DNA of 64,000 nt from Siccirubricoccus sp. G192 (GTDB taxonomy: Bacteria; Pseudomonadota; Alphaproteobacteria; Acetobacterales; Acetobacteraceae), in contig NZ_JAHREN010000001.1 of assembly GCF_019084075.1 (NCBI RefSeq), positions 1,089,501 to 1,153,500 on the forward strand, written 5' to 3'. Position 1 is the first letter of the stretch; every line of letters starts with the position of its first letter. The notes beneath the pieces are model-generated. The model did no database searches, was not told where the DNA came from, and was given only the letters and a program-made list of their open reading frames with translations. This document shows positions 1-8,753 of this stretch, in pieces. The position numbers were made by a program, and so were the translations under genes.

Positions 1-795
1 GTGCCGCTGTACCGCACGACCTTGCAGCGGCACGCCGCCGATGTCTTGCCCAGCGACACCACTGTCACCCTGCACGGCCTGCGCCCTGGCACCTATGGGC
101 CAGACTTTGCGCCAATCCACGCCATCCGGCATCGCTACCTTGAGTTCCTGAACGAAGCTCAAATATGCGAGGCTGCCCTGGCGGCCGAGCGCGCGGGCTA
201 CGATGCCTTCGCTCTCGGCTGCTTCCATGACCCGGCCCTGCGCGAAGTGCGCTCGCTGGTCGACATTCCCTGCGTCGGCCTGTCCGAGACCTGCATGCTG
301 GTCGCCTGCTCGGTGGGGCGGCGCTTCGGAATGGTGACGCTGGAAGAGAACCAGCGTGCCCGGCACGAGGAACTGACGCATGCCTACGGCCTCGCCGCCA
401 GGCTGGCGGGCGTGGTGCCGATGCAGCCGCCGATCGACGAGTACATGCTCGAAGGCGACGACGCTCAGGCGCGGCCCTTGCTCGATGCCTTCACCGCTGC
501 CTGTTACCGTCTGGTGGCAAGGGGCGCCGAGGTGCTCATTCCGGCCGATGGCTTCCTCAACGAGTTCGTCTGGCGCCATGGCGTGCGGCAACTCCATGGC
601 GCGGTCGTGCTGGACGCGCTCGGGACGCTGTTCCACTATGCCAGCTTCATGGCCGGCGCCCGGTCGGCGCTTGGACTCGGCGTCAGCCGGGCAGGGCACT
701 ACGCCAGGCCGCTCCCTTCCATGCTGTCCGAAGCCCGCCATCGGGCTGGACTGACGGGCATGGTGGAGAAGGAGTTCTCCGGCCGCGGCGAATGA
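1..795 (+). CDS. Asp/Glu/hydantoin racemase-family protein, possibly 5'-truncated
   Basis: A 264-residue protein that fits the aspartate/glutamate/hydantoin racemase fold (two similar alpha/beta lobes, each normally giving one catalytic Cys). The first lobe has the expected motif ALGCFHDP with Cys74, followed by VDIPCVGLSE, which is typical of the hydantoin branch. In the second lobe, where an LGCAGM-like motif is expected, the sequence reads LIPADGFLNE (about residues 179-188), so the second catalytic Cys is absent. It may therefore be a decarboxylase- or isomerase-like relative rather than a two-base racemase. Translation opens with GTG at base 1, so the true start may lie outside the window. 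It is followed after 55 bases by a solute-binding protein and a monooxygenase, probably in one catabolic unit. Confidence 0.7.
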   Translation: MPLYRTTLQRHAADVLPSDTTVTLHGLRPGTYGPDFAPIHAIRHRYLEFLNEAQICEAALAAERAGYDAFALGCFHDPALREVRSLVDIPCVGLSETCMLVACSVGRRFGMVTLEENQRARHEELTHAYGLAARLAGVVPMQPPIDEYMLEGDDAQARPLLDAFTAACYRLVARGAEVLIPADGFLNEFVWRHGVRQLHGAVVLDALGTLFHYASFMAGARSALGLGVSRAGHYARPLPSMLSEARHRAGLTGMVEKEFSGRGE

Positions 796-850
796 CTCTG
801 CCGGTGCCAGGCAGATAGTTCCGGCGAGAACCAAAGGGAGGAAAGCAAGA

Positions 851-2086
851 ATGCGACGTCACCTGTTGGCCGGCATCATGCTGGCCCTTGGCTTGGCCCT
901 AGCGCTGCCGGCGCCAGCTCAGCAACGCCCGCGCGACGCCATCCGGATCGGCGTCATGAGCGACCTCTCGGGCAGCTTCGCGGATGTCGCCGGTCCTGGC
1001 TCCGTGGTGGCGGCGCAGATGGCGGTGGAGGATTTCGGTGGGCGCGCCGCCGGCCTGCCGGTGCAGGTCGTCTCGGGCGACCACCAGAGCAAGGCGGATG
1101 TCGCCTCGAGCCTCGCCCGCCGCTGGGTGGATACAGACGGCATCGACGCCATCGTCGATCTGCCCAACTCGGCGGTCGCCCTGGCGGTCGGCGAGGTGGT
1201 CCGCAACGCCAACCGCGTGGCCCTGGTCACCGCCGCGGTCTCGAGCCGCCTCTCCGGCGATGCCTGCTCGCCCAACCTCATCCATTATTCGCTCGACACC
1301 TGGTCGATGTCGAACGTACCGAGCCGCTCCCTGGTCCAGAATGGCGGCAGCACCTGGTTCTACATCACCGCCGACTACGCCTTCGGGCATGACCTCGAGA
1401 AGCAGTCCTCCGAGGCCGTGACGCGAGCCGGCGGCCGCGTCCTCGGAGCGGTGCGTCACCCCCTCGGCGCCACCGACTTCTCGTCGGTACTGCTGCAAGC
1501 CCAGGCATCGCGGGCACAGGTGGTCGCGCTCGCTAATTCGCAAGCGGACTTCATCAACGCGATGAAGCAGGCGGGCGAGTTCGGGCTGACCCGGCGTGGC
1601 CAGCAGGTCGTTGGTCTCGCGGTCTATGTGCCGGATATCGTCGCCCTCGGGCTGGAATCGACCCAGGGCGCGACCATCGCTTCGAACTGGTATTGGGACC
1701 TGAACGACCAGACCCGCGCCTTCTCCCGCCGCTTCGCCGAGCACAACGGCGGCAAGATGCCTTCCGCCCTGCAGGCCAATGTCTACGCCGCGGTGACGCA
1801 CTACCTGCGCGCCGTCGATGCCGAGCACGGCTCGACCGATGGCCGCGCCGTCGTCGCCCGGATGAAGGCCATGCCGACGGAAGATCCACTGTTCGGTCGA
1901 GGTTCCATCCGGGCCGACGGCCGGCGTACCAGCCCAGTCTATATGTTCCAGGTGAAGGCGCCGGCGGAATCGCACGGGCGCTACGATGTCTATCGCCTGC
2001 TGCGGGAGGTTCCGTTGGAGGAGAGCTACCGTCCCCTCGGGCAGGGGGGCTGCTCGATGGTGCAGGCTGGCAACCCATCCCGCTAA
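851..2086 (+). CDS. Branched-chain amino acid-type ABC transporter substrate-binding protein
   Basis: A 411-residue periplasmic binding protein of the LivJ/Peripla_BP_6 type. The N-terminus is a clear Sec signal peptide (MRRHLLAG, hydrophobic core, APAQQ cleavage region). The mature part starts with IRIGVMSDLSGSFADVAGPG, the usual first strand and loop of this family, and later has YAAVTHYLRAV near the C-terminal lobe. A good Shine-Dalgarno (GGGAGG) lies about ten bases before the ATG. In alphaproteobacteria such proteins often bind aromatic or carboxylic ligands, not only Leu/Ile/Val. No permease or ATPase genes are next to it here, so it must use components encoded elsewhere or act as a sensor. 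Its stop codon overlaps the start of the next gene (TAATG). Confidence 0.85.
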   Translation: MRRHLLAGIMLALGLALALPAPAQQRPRDAIRIGVMSDLSGSFADVAGPGSVVAAQMAVEDFGGRAAGLPVQVVSGDHQSKADVASSLARRWVDTDGIDAIVDLPNSAVALAVGEVVRNANRVALVTAAVSSRLSGDACSPNLIHYSLDTWSMSNVPSRSLVQNGGSTWFYITADYAFGHDLEKQSSEAVTRAGGRVLGAVRHPLGATDFSSVLLQAQASRAQVVALANSQADFINAMKQAGEFGLTRRGQQVVGLAVYVPDIVALGLESTQGATIASNWYWDLNDQTRAFSRRFAEHNGGKMPSALQANVYAAVTHYLRAVDAEHGSTDGRAVVARMKAMPTEDPLFGRGSIRADGRRTSPVYMFQVKAPAESHGRYDVYRLLREVPLEESYRPLGQGGCSMVQAGNPSR

Positions 2087-3936
2087 TGCTGCTTCAAGCA
2101 GATCAAGCTGCGAGAGCGATGCGTCCCGGTGAGGAGATGATGGACGATTTCAACCAGGCCCTGCAGGAGTTCCAGGCCGCGGAACAGGCGCGCCGCACCG
2201 TCGTAGACTGGCTCGGCGCCTTCGAGGCAGCGCTGGCCGCTTGCGACGTGGCGCGGGTCGGCGCCCTGTTCCACGATGACTCCCACTGGCGCGATGTGCT
2301 GGCCTTCACTTGGGATTTCACGTCCATCGCGGAGCGGGACAGCATTGCTGAACGCCTCGCCGCGGTGCAATCGGCCATTGGCGCGCATGGTTTCCACCTG
2401 CCGCGTGGCCGCAAACCGCCGCGGCGGGTGACGCGCCTCGGCATCGACAGCATCGAAGCGATCTTTGAGTTCAGGACCGTGGTTGGCCGCGGTGCCGGTA
2501 TCGTCCGCCTGTCGGCGCCGCCTGAGTTCGGTGGCGCGATGAAGGCGTGGCTGCTATCGACCACGCTCGAGGCCTTGACCGGCCACGAGGAGAAGACTGG
2601 CGCCAACCGGCCGACCGGAGCCGCCTATTCGCGAAATTTCGGCGGCGACAACTGGGCGGATGTGCGCCGCAAGGCCGTGGCCTATGAGGATCGGGAACCC
2701 GCCGTTCTGGTAATCGGCGGCGCACAGGCCGGCCTCTCAATTGCCGCCCGCCTCAACCAGCTAGGCGTCGACACGCTCGTCGTCGAGAAATGGCCGCGCA
2801 TTGGCGATAGCTGGCGGAAGCGCTACCATTCGCTGGCACTGCACAACTCGATCCATCTGAACCACCTCCCCTACCTGGAATTCCCACCGACCTGGCCGAA
2901 GTATATCCCGAAAGACATGCTAGGGAGCTGGTTCGAGTTCTACGCCGACGTGCTCGAGATCAACTGCTGGACGGACGCCGAGTTCGTCAGCGGCGCGTGG
3001 AACGAAGGCGACAAGTGCTGGACCGCGGTGTTGAGGAGCTCCGACGGGAGCAAGCGCAAGGTCCGGCCGCGGCACCTGGTCTTCGCCAACGGCGTCAGCA
3101 GCTATCCTATGATCCCGGATCTTCCTAGCCTGGACGAGTTCGAGGGGCGGGTCATTCATTCCGAAGGCTTCGACAGCGGCGTGGACTGGCAGGGGAAGAA
3201 CGCGCTCATCCTGGGGACCGGCAGCAGTGCAAACGACATCGCGCTCGATCTGCACAGCCACGGTGTGAACACGACGCTCATCCAGCGCGGCTCCACGACC
3301 GTTGTGTCGATCGACCCGAGTGCCAGGCTCAACGAGGCGATTTGGGATGAGGGCGGGGCGCTGGAGGACTGTGACCTGATCGTCGCCTCCGCGCCGCCGC
3401 CGATTGTCATCAAGGCTTACAAGGCTGTGACACAGCGCATGCTGGAACTCGACCGGGAGATGATCGCGGGCCTCAAGCGAATCGGCTTCAAGCACGATGT
3501 CGGCGAGGACGAGACCGGCCACCAGATGAAATATTTCCGGCGAGGCGGCGGCTATAACCTCGACGCCGGCAGCTCAGCGTTGCTGATCAAGGGCGATCTG
3601 GGTCTGCTGCAGTACGATCAAATCGAGCGCTTTAACGCCGACGGCGCGCTGCTGAAGGATGGCTCGACCGTGCCCGCCGACCTCATCGTGCTGGCGACCG
3701 GATACTACCCGCAACAGGAACTGGTCCGCCGCGCGCTGGGCGAGGAAATAGTTCAGCGCATCGGACCCGTCTGGGGCATCGGCGAGGATGGCGAGCTGAA
3801 TAACATGTACAAGCGCACGCCGCAGCAGGGCCTGTGGTTCATCGCCGGAGGCCTGTCGCAGTGCCGGATCAACTCGAAATATCTGGCGCTGCAAATCAAG
3901 GCGATGGAAGTTGGCAAGCTAGGCCCGTTGCGGTAG
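2086..3936 (+). CDS. NAD(P)/FAD-dependent flavin monooxygenase-like oxidoreductase
   Basis: A protein of about 616 residues of the flavin-containing monooxygenase/YUCCA-like group. The first about 190 residues form a SnoaL/NTF2-like region (LFHDDSHWRDVLAFTWDF), common at the front of this bacterial subfamily. Next comes an FAD-binding Rossmann motif, VLVIGGAQAGLSIAARL. A second dinucleotide-binding motif, ALILGTGSSANDIALDL, is for NADPH, and LIVLATGYYPQ is the conserved C-terminal FMO motif. The ATG at 2086 overlaps the preceding stop; ATGs at 2119 and 2137/2140 are alternatives, the last behind GGTGAGGAG. It probably hydroxylates or oxygenates a substrate handled by its two upstream neighbours. 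The substrate cannot be read from sequence. The gene ends 75 bases before IS6 debris. Confidence 0.85.
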   Translation: MLLQADQAARAMRPGEEMMDDFNQALQEFQAAEQARRTVVDWLGAFEAALAACDVARVGALFHDDSHWRDVLAFTWDFTSIAERDSIAERLAAVQSAIGAHGFHLPRGRKPPRRVTRLGIDSIEAIFEFRTVVGRGAGIVRLSAPPEFGGAMKAWLLSTTLEALTGHEEKTGANRPTGAAYSRNFGGDNWADVRRKAVAYEDREPAVLVIGGAQAGLSIAARLNQLGVDTLVVEKWPRIGDSWRKRYHSLALHNSIHLNHLPYLEFPPTWPKYIPKDMLGSWFEFYADVLEINCWTDAEFVSGAWNEGDKCWTAVLRSSDGSKRKVRPRHLVFANGVSSYPMIPDLPSLDEFEGRVIHSEGFDSGVDWQGKNALILGTGSSANDIALDLHSHGVNTTLIQRGSTTVVSIDPSARLNEAIWDEGGALEDCDLIVASAPPPIVIKAYKAVTQRMLELDREMIAGLKRIGFKHDVGEDETGHQMKYFRRGGGYNLDAGSSALLIKGDLGLLQYDQIERFNADGALLKDGSTVPADLIVLATGYYPQQELVRRALGEEIVQRIGPVWGIGEDGELNNMYKRTPQQGLWFIAGGLSQCRINSKYLALQIKAMEVGKLGPLR

Positions 3937-4011
3937 GCGCGACACGTAAGCTGGGCATTGTCCACTACGCACTCTCTGGCTGGAACGAAGTAGCTGGGGC
4001 ATGCTGGCTGT

Positions 4012-4443
4012 ATGACGTTCGAGCCCGCCACCTACCCCGGATACCGCTTTCCGGCCGAGATCATCAGCTACGCCGTCTGGCTCTACCACGTCTTCGGCCT
4101 GAGCTTCCGAGAGGTGGAACTGCTCCTCGCCGAGCGGGGCATCACGGTCAGCCACGAGAGCATTCGCCAGTGGTGCCTCAAGTTCGGCGCTGACTTCGCC
4201 CGCAAGGTCCGGCAGCGCCGGCTGGAGCCGGGCGATACCTGGCACCTTGATGAAGTGTTCCTGAAGATTAATGGCGAGCTGCACTTCTCTGGCGCGCCGT
4301 GGACCAGCACGGTGTCGTGCTCGACATCCTGGTGCAGGGCCGCCGGAATGCCAGGGCTGCGAAGCGCTTCTTCAAGCGTCTGCTCGCCGGGCTCAAGTAC
4401 AAGCCCAAGCGCCTCATCACCGATGGCCTGCGCAGCTACGGGG
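4012..4443 (+). pseudogene. IS6-family transposase remnant, frameshifted and truncated
   Basis: The N-terminal half of an IS6/IS26-like DDE transposase: MTFEPATYPGYRFPAEIISY, FGLSFREVELLLAERGI, HESIRQWCLKFG, and the first catalytic Asp in TWHLDEVFLKING. About base 4295 the frame breaks and resumes in another frame as DQHGVVLDILVQGRRN...AAKRFFKRLL...ITDGLRSYGG, which contains the second Asp. The C-terminal third with the catalytic Glu is gone because the next element (starting 4444) sits in it. The remnant cannot be active. Confidence 0.8.
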
Positions 4444-5424
4444 GGTTCTGTCAGGCTTCGCGCCCGCGACGCTTGGTTTGGCCGCCCGGGCAGCGGCGGG
4501 TAGGCTCCGGGCCTGCTGAATACTGGCCAGGGTCTCGGGAATGGAATGCGTCTGCTGCGGTTCGTCCGCTGTCACTGAGCGGCCGGACTGCACCGCCCAG
4601 GGCTATCGGCGGTTCCGCTGCCGCGATTGCGGGAAGCAGTTCAACGAGCGGAGCGCCGGCCTGCTGAACCGGGCGCAGTACCCGAGCGACGTCATCGCGC
4701 TGGTGGTGCTGTGGCGGCTGCGCTACCGCCTGACCCTACGCGACCTCAGCGAGATGTTCCTCCAGCGCGGGATCGTCTTCAGCCATGAAGCTGTGCGCGA
4801 CTGGGAAGCGAAGCTTGCGCCCATCCTGGCCGGCGAACTCCGGCAGCGGCGGCACGGCAGGGGCGGCCCCCGCAGCCGTCGCTGGCATATCGACGCAACC
4901 TACCTGAAGGTGCGGGGACGTTGGTGCTATTTGTATCGCGCCATCGATCGCAATGGTGACCTCGTGGACACGATGCTGAGCGAGCACCGGGACATGGCGG
5001 CGGCCCAGGCCTTCTTCCGCTCGGCACAGTCGGCCACCGGCCAAGTCCCCAACCAGGTGACCACGGACGGGCACGGCTCCTACCCGCGAGCCATCCGCAG
5101 CACTCTCGGCCGGCGGGTTGTCCATCGCACCAGCGCTTACAAGAACAATAGACTGGAACAAGATCATCGCGGCGTGAAAGGCCGGATCCGATGTATGCGC
5201 GGCTTCAAGAGCTTCGATTCAGCGGAGCGGTTCTGCCGCAGCTATGACGAACTCCGCAACTTCCTCCGCCTCCAGAGCCGCCACAACCAGCACGTCCCCG
5301 CCAATCGCCGCCGCCTGCTTCACCTCCGTCGTGCCACTGCTGTGCGCGCCATCCTCGAGGCAGCGTAGGCGGAACTCGCCCTCCAACTCGGGAGGTCAGG
5401 GTTGGCGTGAGTGCTGACAGAACC
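4444..5424 (+). mobile_element. Complete IS6-like insertion sequence, about 981 bp
   Basis: The two ends match as inverted repeats: GGTTCTGTCAGGCTTCGCGC at 4444 and, read inward from 5424, GGTTCTGTCAGCACTCACGC. GGTTCTGTCA is a typical IS6-type end. The single transposase gene lies between them. The flanking octamers (ctacgggg and ctgcgggt) are similar but not identical, so a target duplication is not certain. The element landed in an older IS6 remnant on the left and abuts an IS3 fragment on the right. Confidence 0.75.
4541..5368 (+). CDS. IS6-family transposase with N-terminal zinc ribbon
   Basis: A 275-residue intact transposase. The N-terminus is a zinc-ribbon (CxxC at MECVCCGS and C..CRDCGKQF). 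A helix-turn-helix region follows, then the DDE catalytic core: Asp in RRWHIDATYLKVRGRWCYLY, Asp in QVTTDGHGSYPRA, and Glu in NNRLEQDHRGVKGRI, followed by the conserved MRGFKSFDSAERF block. This is the layout of IS6 members found in alphaproteobacteria. It lies between matching inverted repeats, so the element may be functional. Cointegrate-forming replicative transposition is the known mode of the family. Confidence 0.85.
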   Translation: MECVCCGSSAVTERPDCTAQGYRRFRCRDCGKQFNERSAGLLNRAQYPSDVIALVVLWRLRYRLTLRDLSEMFLQRGIVFSHEAVRDWEAKLAPILAGELRQRRHGRGGPRSRRWHIDATYLKVRGRWCYLYRAIDRNGDLVDTMLSEHRDMAAAQAFFRSAQSATGQVPNQVTTDGHGSYPRAIRSTLGRRVVHRTSAYKNNRLEQDHRGVKGRIRCMRGFKSFDSAERFCRSYDELRNFLRLQSRHNQHVPANRRRLLHLRRATAVRAILEAA

Positions 5425-5600
5425 CTGCGGGTCTGCCGGGTGGCGAGCGCGGCGGAGGCCACCACAGCACTGGACGAGGTAGTGCGGCAGCATGGTGTGC
5501 CCGGATCCATCCGTGTTGACCAGAGCTGCCAGTTCATCTCGCGGGAGTTGGACCTCTGGGCGTATGCGCGAGGCGTGCCCCAGAAGTTGTGTAGTGCCTG
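5425..5600 (+). pseudogene. IS3-family (IS407-type) transposase fragment
   Basis: A short piece of an IS3 orfB integrase core: ALDEVVRQHGVPGSIRVDQS followed by CQFISRELDLWAYARGV, matching the usual VDNGPEFIS...LDLWAY segment around the second catalytic Asp. The normal continuation (DFSRPGKPTDNA, with the Glu) is missing, as is everything upstream. It is a decayed scar between the IS6-like element and the convergent amidohydrolase gene. Confidence 0.65.
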
Positions 5601-5620
5601 GACCAGCCGATGGGGGTCGA

Positions 5621-7132
5621 TCAATTCCTTGGAGCGTCGCAGAGATACCGGCGCAGATGGTAGGGCTGTGCCGCGATAGCGGGACAAAAGCTGGCCACCA
5701 CCGGTTCCAGCCGTTGATAAAACCCGTGCCATTCGGCGTTCAGCGCCTCCAGCCGCTCCCGCGCCGCCTCAACCTCCGCCGCCAGTTTCGCCAGGTCGAT
5801 CGTGGTGTGCCTGCCGTCCCGGAAGACGAAACGGCCACCGATCATCACATGCTTTACTGCGGTCCCGTCCTCGGTATGCACGATCTGGTTCGTGGTCCAA
5901 TTGTGCGGGATCCAGTTCAGCGCGTTCAGATCGAGAAAAACGATGTCGGCCTTCATGTCCGGCGCAACGGCACCGAGACCCCTGAAGCCCAGCGCCTGGG
6001 CGGATCCCAGGGTGGCGGCGCGGTAGACCTCCTCGCTGGTGGCCCAGAGGCGCGGATCCGGCCCCTGCACCTTGGAGACCATGGAGGCGTAGCGCATCGC
6101 CTCATACATGTTCTGGTTATCGGCACAGCTCGCGCCGTCGGTGCCGATGCCGATATTGACGCCGGCATCCAGCGCCTGGCGCAGGCGGAACATGCCGTTG
6201 CCCAGCCGCATGTTGCTGCCCGGGTTGTGTGCCATGGAGGCGCCATGTGCCGCCATGCGCTTCAGGTCGTCATCGTCCAGCCAGACGGCATGCGCCGCGG
6301 TGAAGTCTGGGCCGAGCAGGCCGAGCTCATCCAGATGTGCCACCAGGGTCTTGCCGTAGCGCTTCATGCCGGCCACGGCCTGCACCTTGCTCTCGCCGAC
6401 ATGGCTGTGCAGGCCGACGCCGTGCTCCCGCGCCAGCCTGGCACAGCCGCACATGAATTCGTCGGCGCAGTGCAGGGGGATGGTGGGGGCGATGGCGGGC
6501 AGGATGTCCTGGCCGGACCAACGCCAGTGCTTCAGGACGTCGCCGATGGCGGAGAGCGTCTGCTGCCAGGGCATCAGCCGAAGGCGTTCCACCTGCCGCT
6601 GCAGCGCATCGGGCAGGGCGTCCATCAGGCCCGGGATCGCCTCGTACATGGTGCGGTCGGCGACCATGGGGGCGATGACGGCGCGCATGCCGATCTCGGC
6701 ATAGGCTTCGGCGGTGGCGTCCAGCCCCTCGCGCGTCGGCAAGGGGAATTCGTAGTAGAGGTCGTAGGCGGCGGTGCAGCCCTTCGCCACCATCTCGGCG
6801 GCGCAGATCATCGCGCTCAGCTTCTTGTCCGCGGTGGCGCGGTTGCCGCCGATCCAGGGCGCGGCCGCCAGCAGCAATTCCAGCGTCCACTTGTCGCCCT
6901 GGCCCTTGGAAAGGCCGGTATGGCCATGGGTATGCGCGTTGATCAGCCCGGGATGGATTAGCAGCCCATTGGCTTCGATGATCCGGGTGCCCTCGGGGGC
7001 GGCGAGGCCGGAGCCGAGTTCACGGATGATCCCGTCCCGGATCAGCACATCCGCCGCTTCGGCGCGGCGCCTGGCCGGATCCGCCAGGCGGGCGCCGCGG
7101 ATGAGGAGGAAGCCGGGTTCGATGGCAGCCAT
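5621..7132 (-). CDS. ATZ/TRZ-type amidohydrolase (cytosine deaminase-like)
   Basis: A 503-residue metal-dependent hydrolase of the amidohydrolase superfamily (COG0402 group: atrazine/guanine/cytosine/S-adenosylhomocysteine deaminases). It starts with the small beta-sandwich, then the metal motif LINAHTHGHTG (His67, His69). Further ligands are visible in GLHSHVGES, FTAAHAVWLDDDD and IGIGTDGASCADNQNM, where the Asp binds metal. The C-terminus returns to the beta-sandwich (ADIVFLDLNALNW). Length is normal. It is the last gene of a four-gene unit, 12 bases after an ABC permease, so it probably deaminates or dechlorinates the N-heterocyclic or amide compound the transporter brings in. The exact substrate is unknown. 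Confidence 0.85.
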   Translation of the reverse strand: MAAIEPGFLLIRGARLADPARRRAEAADVLIRDGIIRELGSGLAAPEGTRIIEANGLLIHPGLINAHTHGHTGLSKGQGDKWTLELLLAAAPWIGGNRATADKKLSAMICAAEMVAKGCTAAYDLYYEFPLPTREGLDATAEAYAEIGMRAVIAPMVADRTMYEAIPGLMDALPDALQRQVERLRLMPWQQTLSAIGDVLKHWRWSGQDILPAIAPTIPLHCADEFMCGCARLAREHGVGLHSHVGESKVQAVAGMKRYGKTLVAHLDELGLLGPDFTAAHAVWLDDDDLKRMAAHGASMAHNPGSNMRLGNGMFRLRQALDAGVNIGIGTDGASCADNQNMYEAMRYASMVSKVQGPDPRLWATSEEVYRAATLGSAQALGFRGLGAVAPDMKADIVFLDLNALNWIPHNWTTNQIVHTEDGTAVKHVMIGGRFVFRDGRHTTIDLAKLAAEVEAARERLEALNAEWHGFYQRLEPVVASFCPAIAAQPYHLRRYLCDAPRN

Positions 7133-7144
7133 GGTGGAGATCCC

Positions 7145-7963
7145 TCAGATACCGGGGGCCGGCGGCTCGGCGCCACTCGACCAGGGGAAGAGCAGGCGCT
7201 CGGTCAGCGAGACCGCCTGGAACATCAGGATACCCATGATAGCCAGGGCCACCACCGCGGCGAAGGCGAGCGGCGTGCGGAAGAAGGCCATGGAGGTCTG
7301 GATGAGATAGCCAAGGCCGGCATCGGCGCCGACGAATTCCGCCACCACGGCGCCGACCACCGCCAGCGCCGCCGCCACCTTCAGCCCGCCGAAGACGAAG
7401 GGGATGGCGAAGGGCAGGCGGATCCGCAACAGCTCCTGCATCCGCCCGGCGCGACAGGCGCGGCCGAGCTCGATCAGCTCCGGCGGCGTCGCCAGCAGGC
7501 CGGCCACGGTGCCAACTACCAGCGGGAAGAAGGCGACCAGGAAGGTGACGATGATGCGTGGCAGTTCATTGGCGCCGAGCGCGATGATGAGGATGGGCGC
7601 CAGCGCCACCTTCGGGATGGATTGGGTGATGACCAGCAGCGGGTAGATGGCGGCCGAGACGGCGGGGGAGGAGGCGATCAGCATCGCCAGGGGTAGGGAG
7701 ATGGCAACTGAGGCGAAGAAGCCCCAGAGCACGGTCAGGAAGGTCGCCCAGGCATGCCATAGCAGCAGCGGCCAGGCGGCGATGCTGGCTGAAAAGATGG
7801 CGGAGGGCGTCGGCAGCAGGAATTCGCGGATACCGAAGAGGCGGCAGACGGCCTCCCAGATCAGGAACAGCAGAATGACGGCCAGCAGGCCGGGGGCGGC
7901 GCCGCGTAGGGCGGCAGGCAGGCGGAAACCGCCACCCGCCGGTCCCGCAGGCCTTTCCTGCAT
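7145..7963 (-). CDS. ABC transporter permease, SsuC/TauC-like
   Basis: A 272-residue inner-membrane permease of the BPD_transp_1 family, with about six hydrophobic segments. The ATPase-docking EAA-type loop is seen as ELIELGRACRAGRMQELLRIRLPFAIPFVFGGLK. The chosen start (MQERPAGPAGG) leaves a 22-base gap after the ATPase gene; the open frame runs further upstream but would overlap the ATPase, and those residues look non-coding. It forms the channel for the neighbouring ATPase and the NMT1/THI5-type binding protein, as in sulfonate, taurine and pyrimidine-precursor importers. Confidence 0.88.
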   Translation of the reverse strand: MQERPAGPAGGGFRLPAALRGAAPGLLAVILLFLIWEAVCRLFGIREFLLPTPSAIFSASIAAWPLLLWHAWATFLTVLWGFFASVAISLPLAMLIASSPAVSAAIYPLLVITQSIPKVALAPILIIALGANELPRIIVTFLVAFFPLVVGTVAGLLATPPELIELGRACRAGRMQELLRIRLPFAIPFVFGGLKVAAALAVVGAVVAEFVGADAGLGYLIQTSMAFFRTPLAFAAVVALAIMGILMFQAVSLTERLLFPWSSGAEPPAPGI

Positions 7964-7985
7964 AGCGGGGACAGGCTGGGGCAGG

Positions 7986-8753
7986 TCAGGCGGCACGGGA
8001 CAGGCGGTCGCCGTAGATGAGGGCGCGGATGCGCCGGGCACAGTGCTGGAACGTATCGCTGCCCTCCTGCTCGAAGCCGCGCGGGCGGGGCAGGCCAACC
8101 TCAATGATGTCGGCAACGCGGCCAGGGCGGGGCGACATCACCACCACGCGGTCGGCCAGCAGCACTGCTTCCGGGATGGAATGGGTCACGAACAGCACCG
8201 CCATCTGCCTGCCCTGCCAGATGCGCAGCAATTCCAGGCTCATCTCCTCCCGCGTCAGGGCATCCAGGGCGCCGAAGGGTTCGTCCATCAGCAGCACCCG
8301 CGGCTCCTGCAACAGGGCGCGGCAGATCGCCACGCGCTGCTGCATGCCGCCGGAAAGCTCACGCGGCAAGCGGTGCTCGAAGCCGGAAAGGCCGGCGGTG
8401 GCCAGCAGGCCGCGGGCGCGATCCTCGGTGGCGGGGCCGGCCCGCTTCATCAGGCGTAGCGGGAAGGTGACGTTGCGCAGCACATCCGCCCAGGGCAGCA
8501 GGGTGGGCGCCTGAAAGACCATAGCGGTCTCGGCGCGCGGCCCCTCCACCGGCACGCTGTCCAGCAGGACCCGCCCGGCGCTGGGTGGCACCAGCCCCGC
8601 CACCAGCCGCAGCAGGGTGGACTTGCCGCAACCGGAGGCGCCGACGATGGCCACGAATTCCCCCGGCGCGACCCGCAGGGAGACCTCGCGCAGCGCCTCC
8701 ACCCCGCCTTCCCGGCCGGGGAAGGTCTTGCCGACGCGTTCCAGCCGGATCAC
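7986..8753 (-). CDS. ABC transporter ATP-binding protein, SsuB/TauB-like
   Basis: A 255-residue ATPase with all the expected motifs: Walker A GASGCGKST (residues 38-46), a Q-loop in MVFQAPTLLPW, signature LSGGMQQR, Walker B RVLLMDEP, D-loop FGALDAL and switch His in FVTHSIPEA. The LPW after the Q-loop and the THSIPEAVLLADRVVVMSPRPG ending are typical of nitrate/sulfonate/taurine-type importers. The start codon overlaps the stop of the binding-protein gene (ATGA), showing translational coupling. It energises uptake through the downstream permease. Confidence 0.92.
   Translation of the reverse strand: MIRLERVGKTFPGREGGVEALREVSLRVAPGEFVAIVGASGCGKSTLLRLVAGLVPPSAGRVLLDSVPVEGPRAETAMVFQAPTLLPWADVLRNVTFPLRLMKRAGPATEDRARGLLATAGLSGFEHRLPRELSGGMQQRVAICRALLQEPRVLLMDEPFGALDALTREEMSLELLRIWQGRQMAVLFVTHSIPEAVLLADRVVVMSPRPGRVADIIEVGLPRPRGFEQEGSDTFQHCARRIRALIYGDRLSRAA

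Noticed and set aside
4436..5432. An 8-bp target duplication around the IS6-like element
   Set aside because: The flanks ctacgggg and ctgcgggt differ at two positions and the right flank belongs to a different IS fragment.
5492..6961. A 489-codon open frame on the plus strand
   Set aside because: It is antisense to the amidohydrolase gene, is rich in His/Gly/Arg shadow composition typical of GC-rich DNA and has no family motif.
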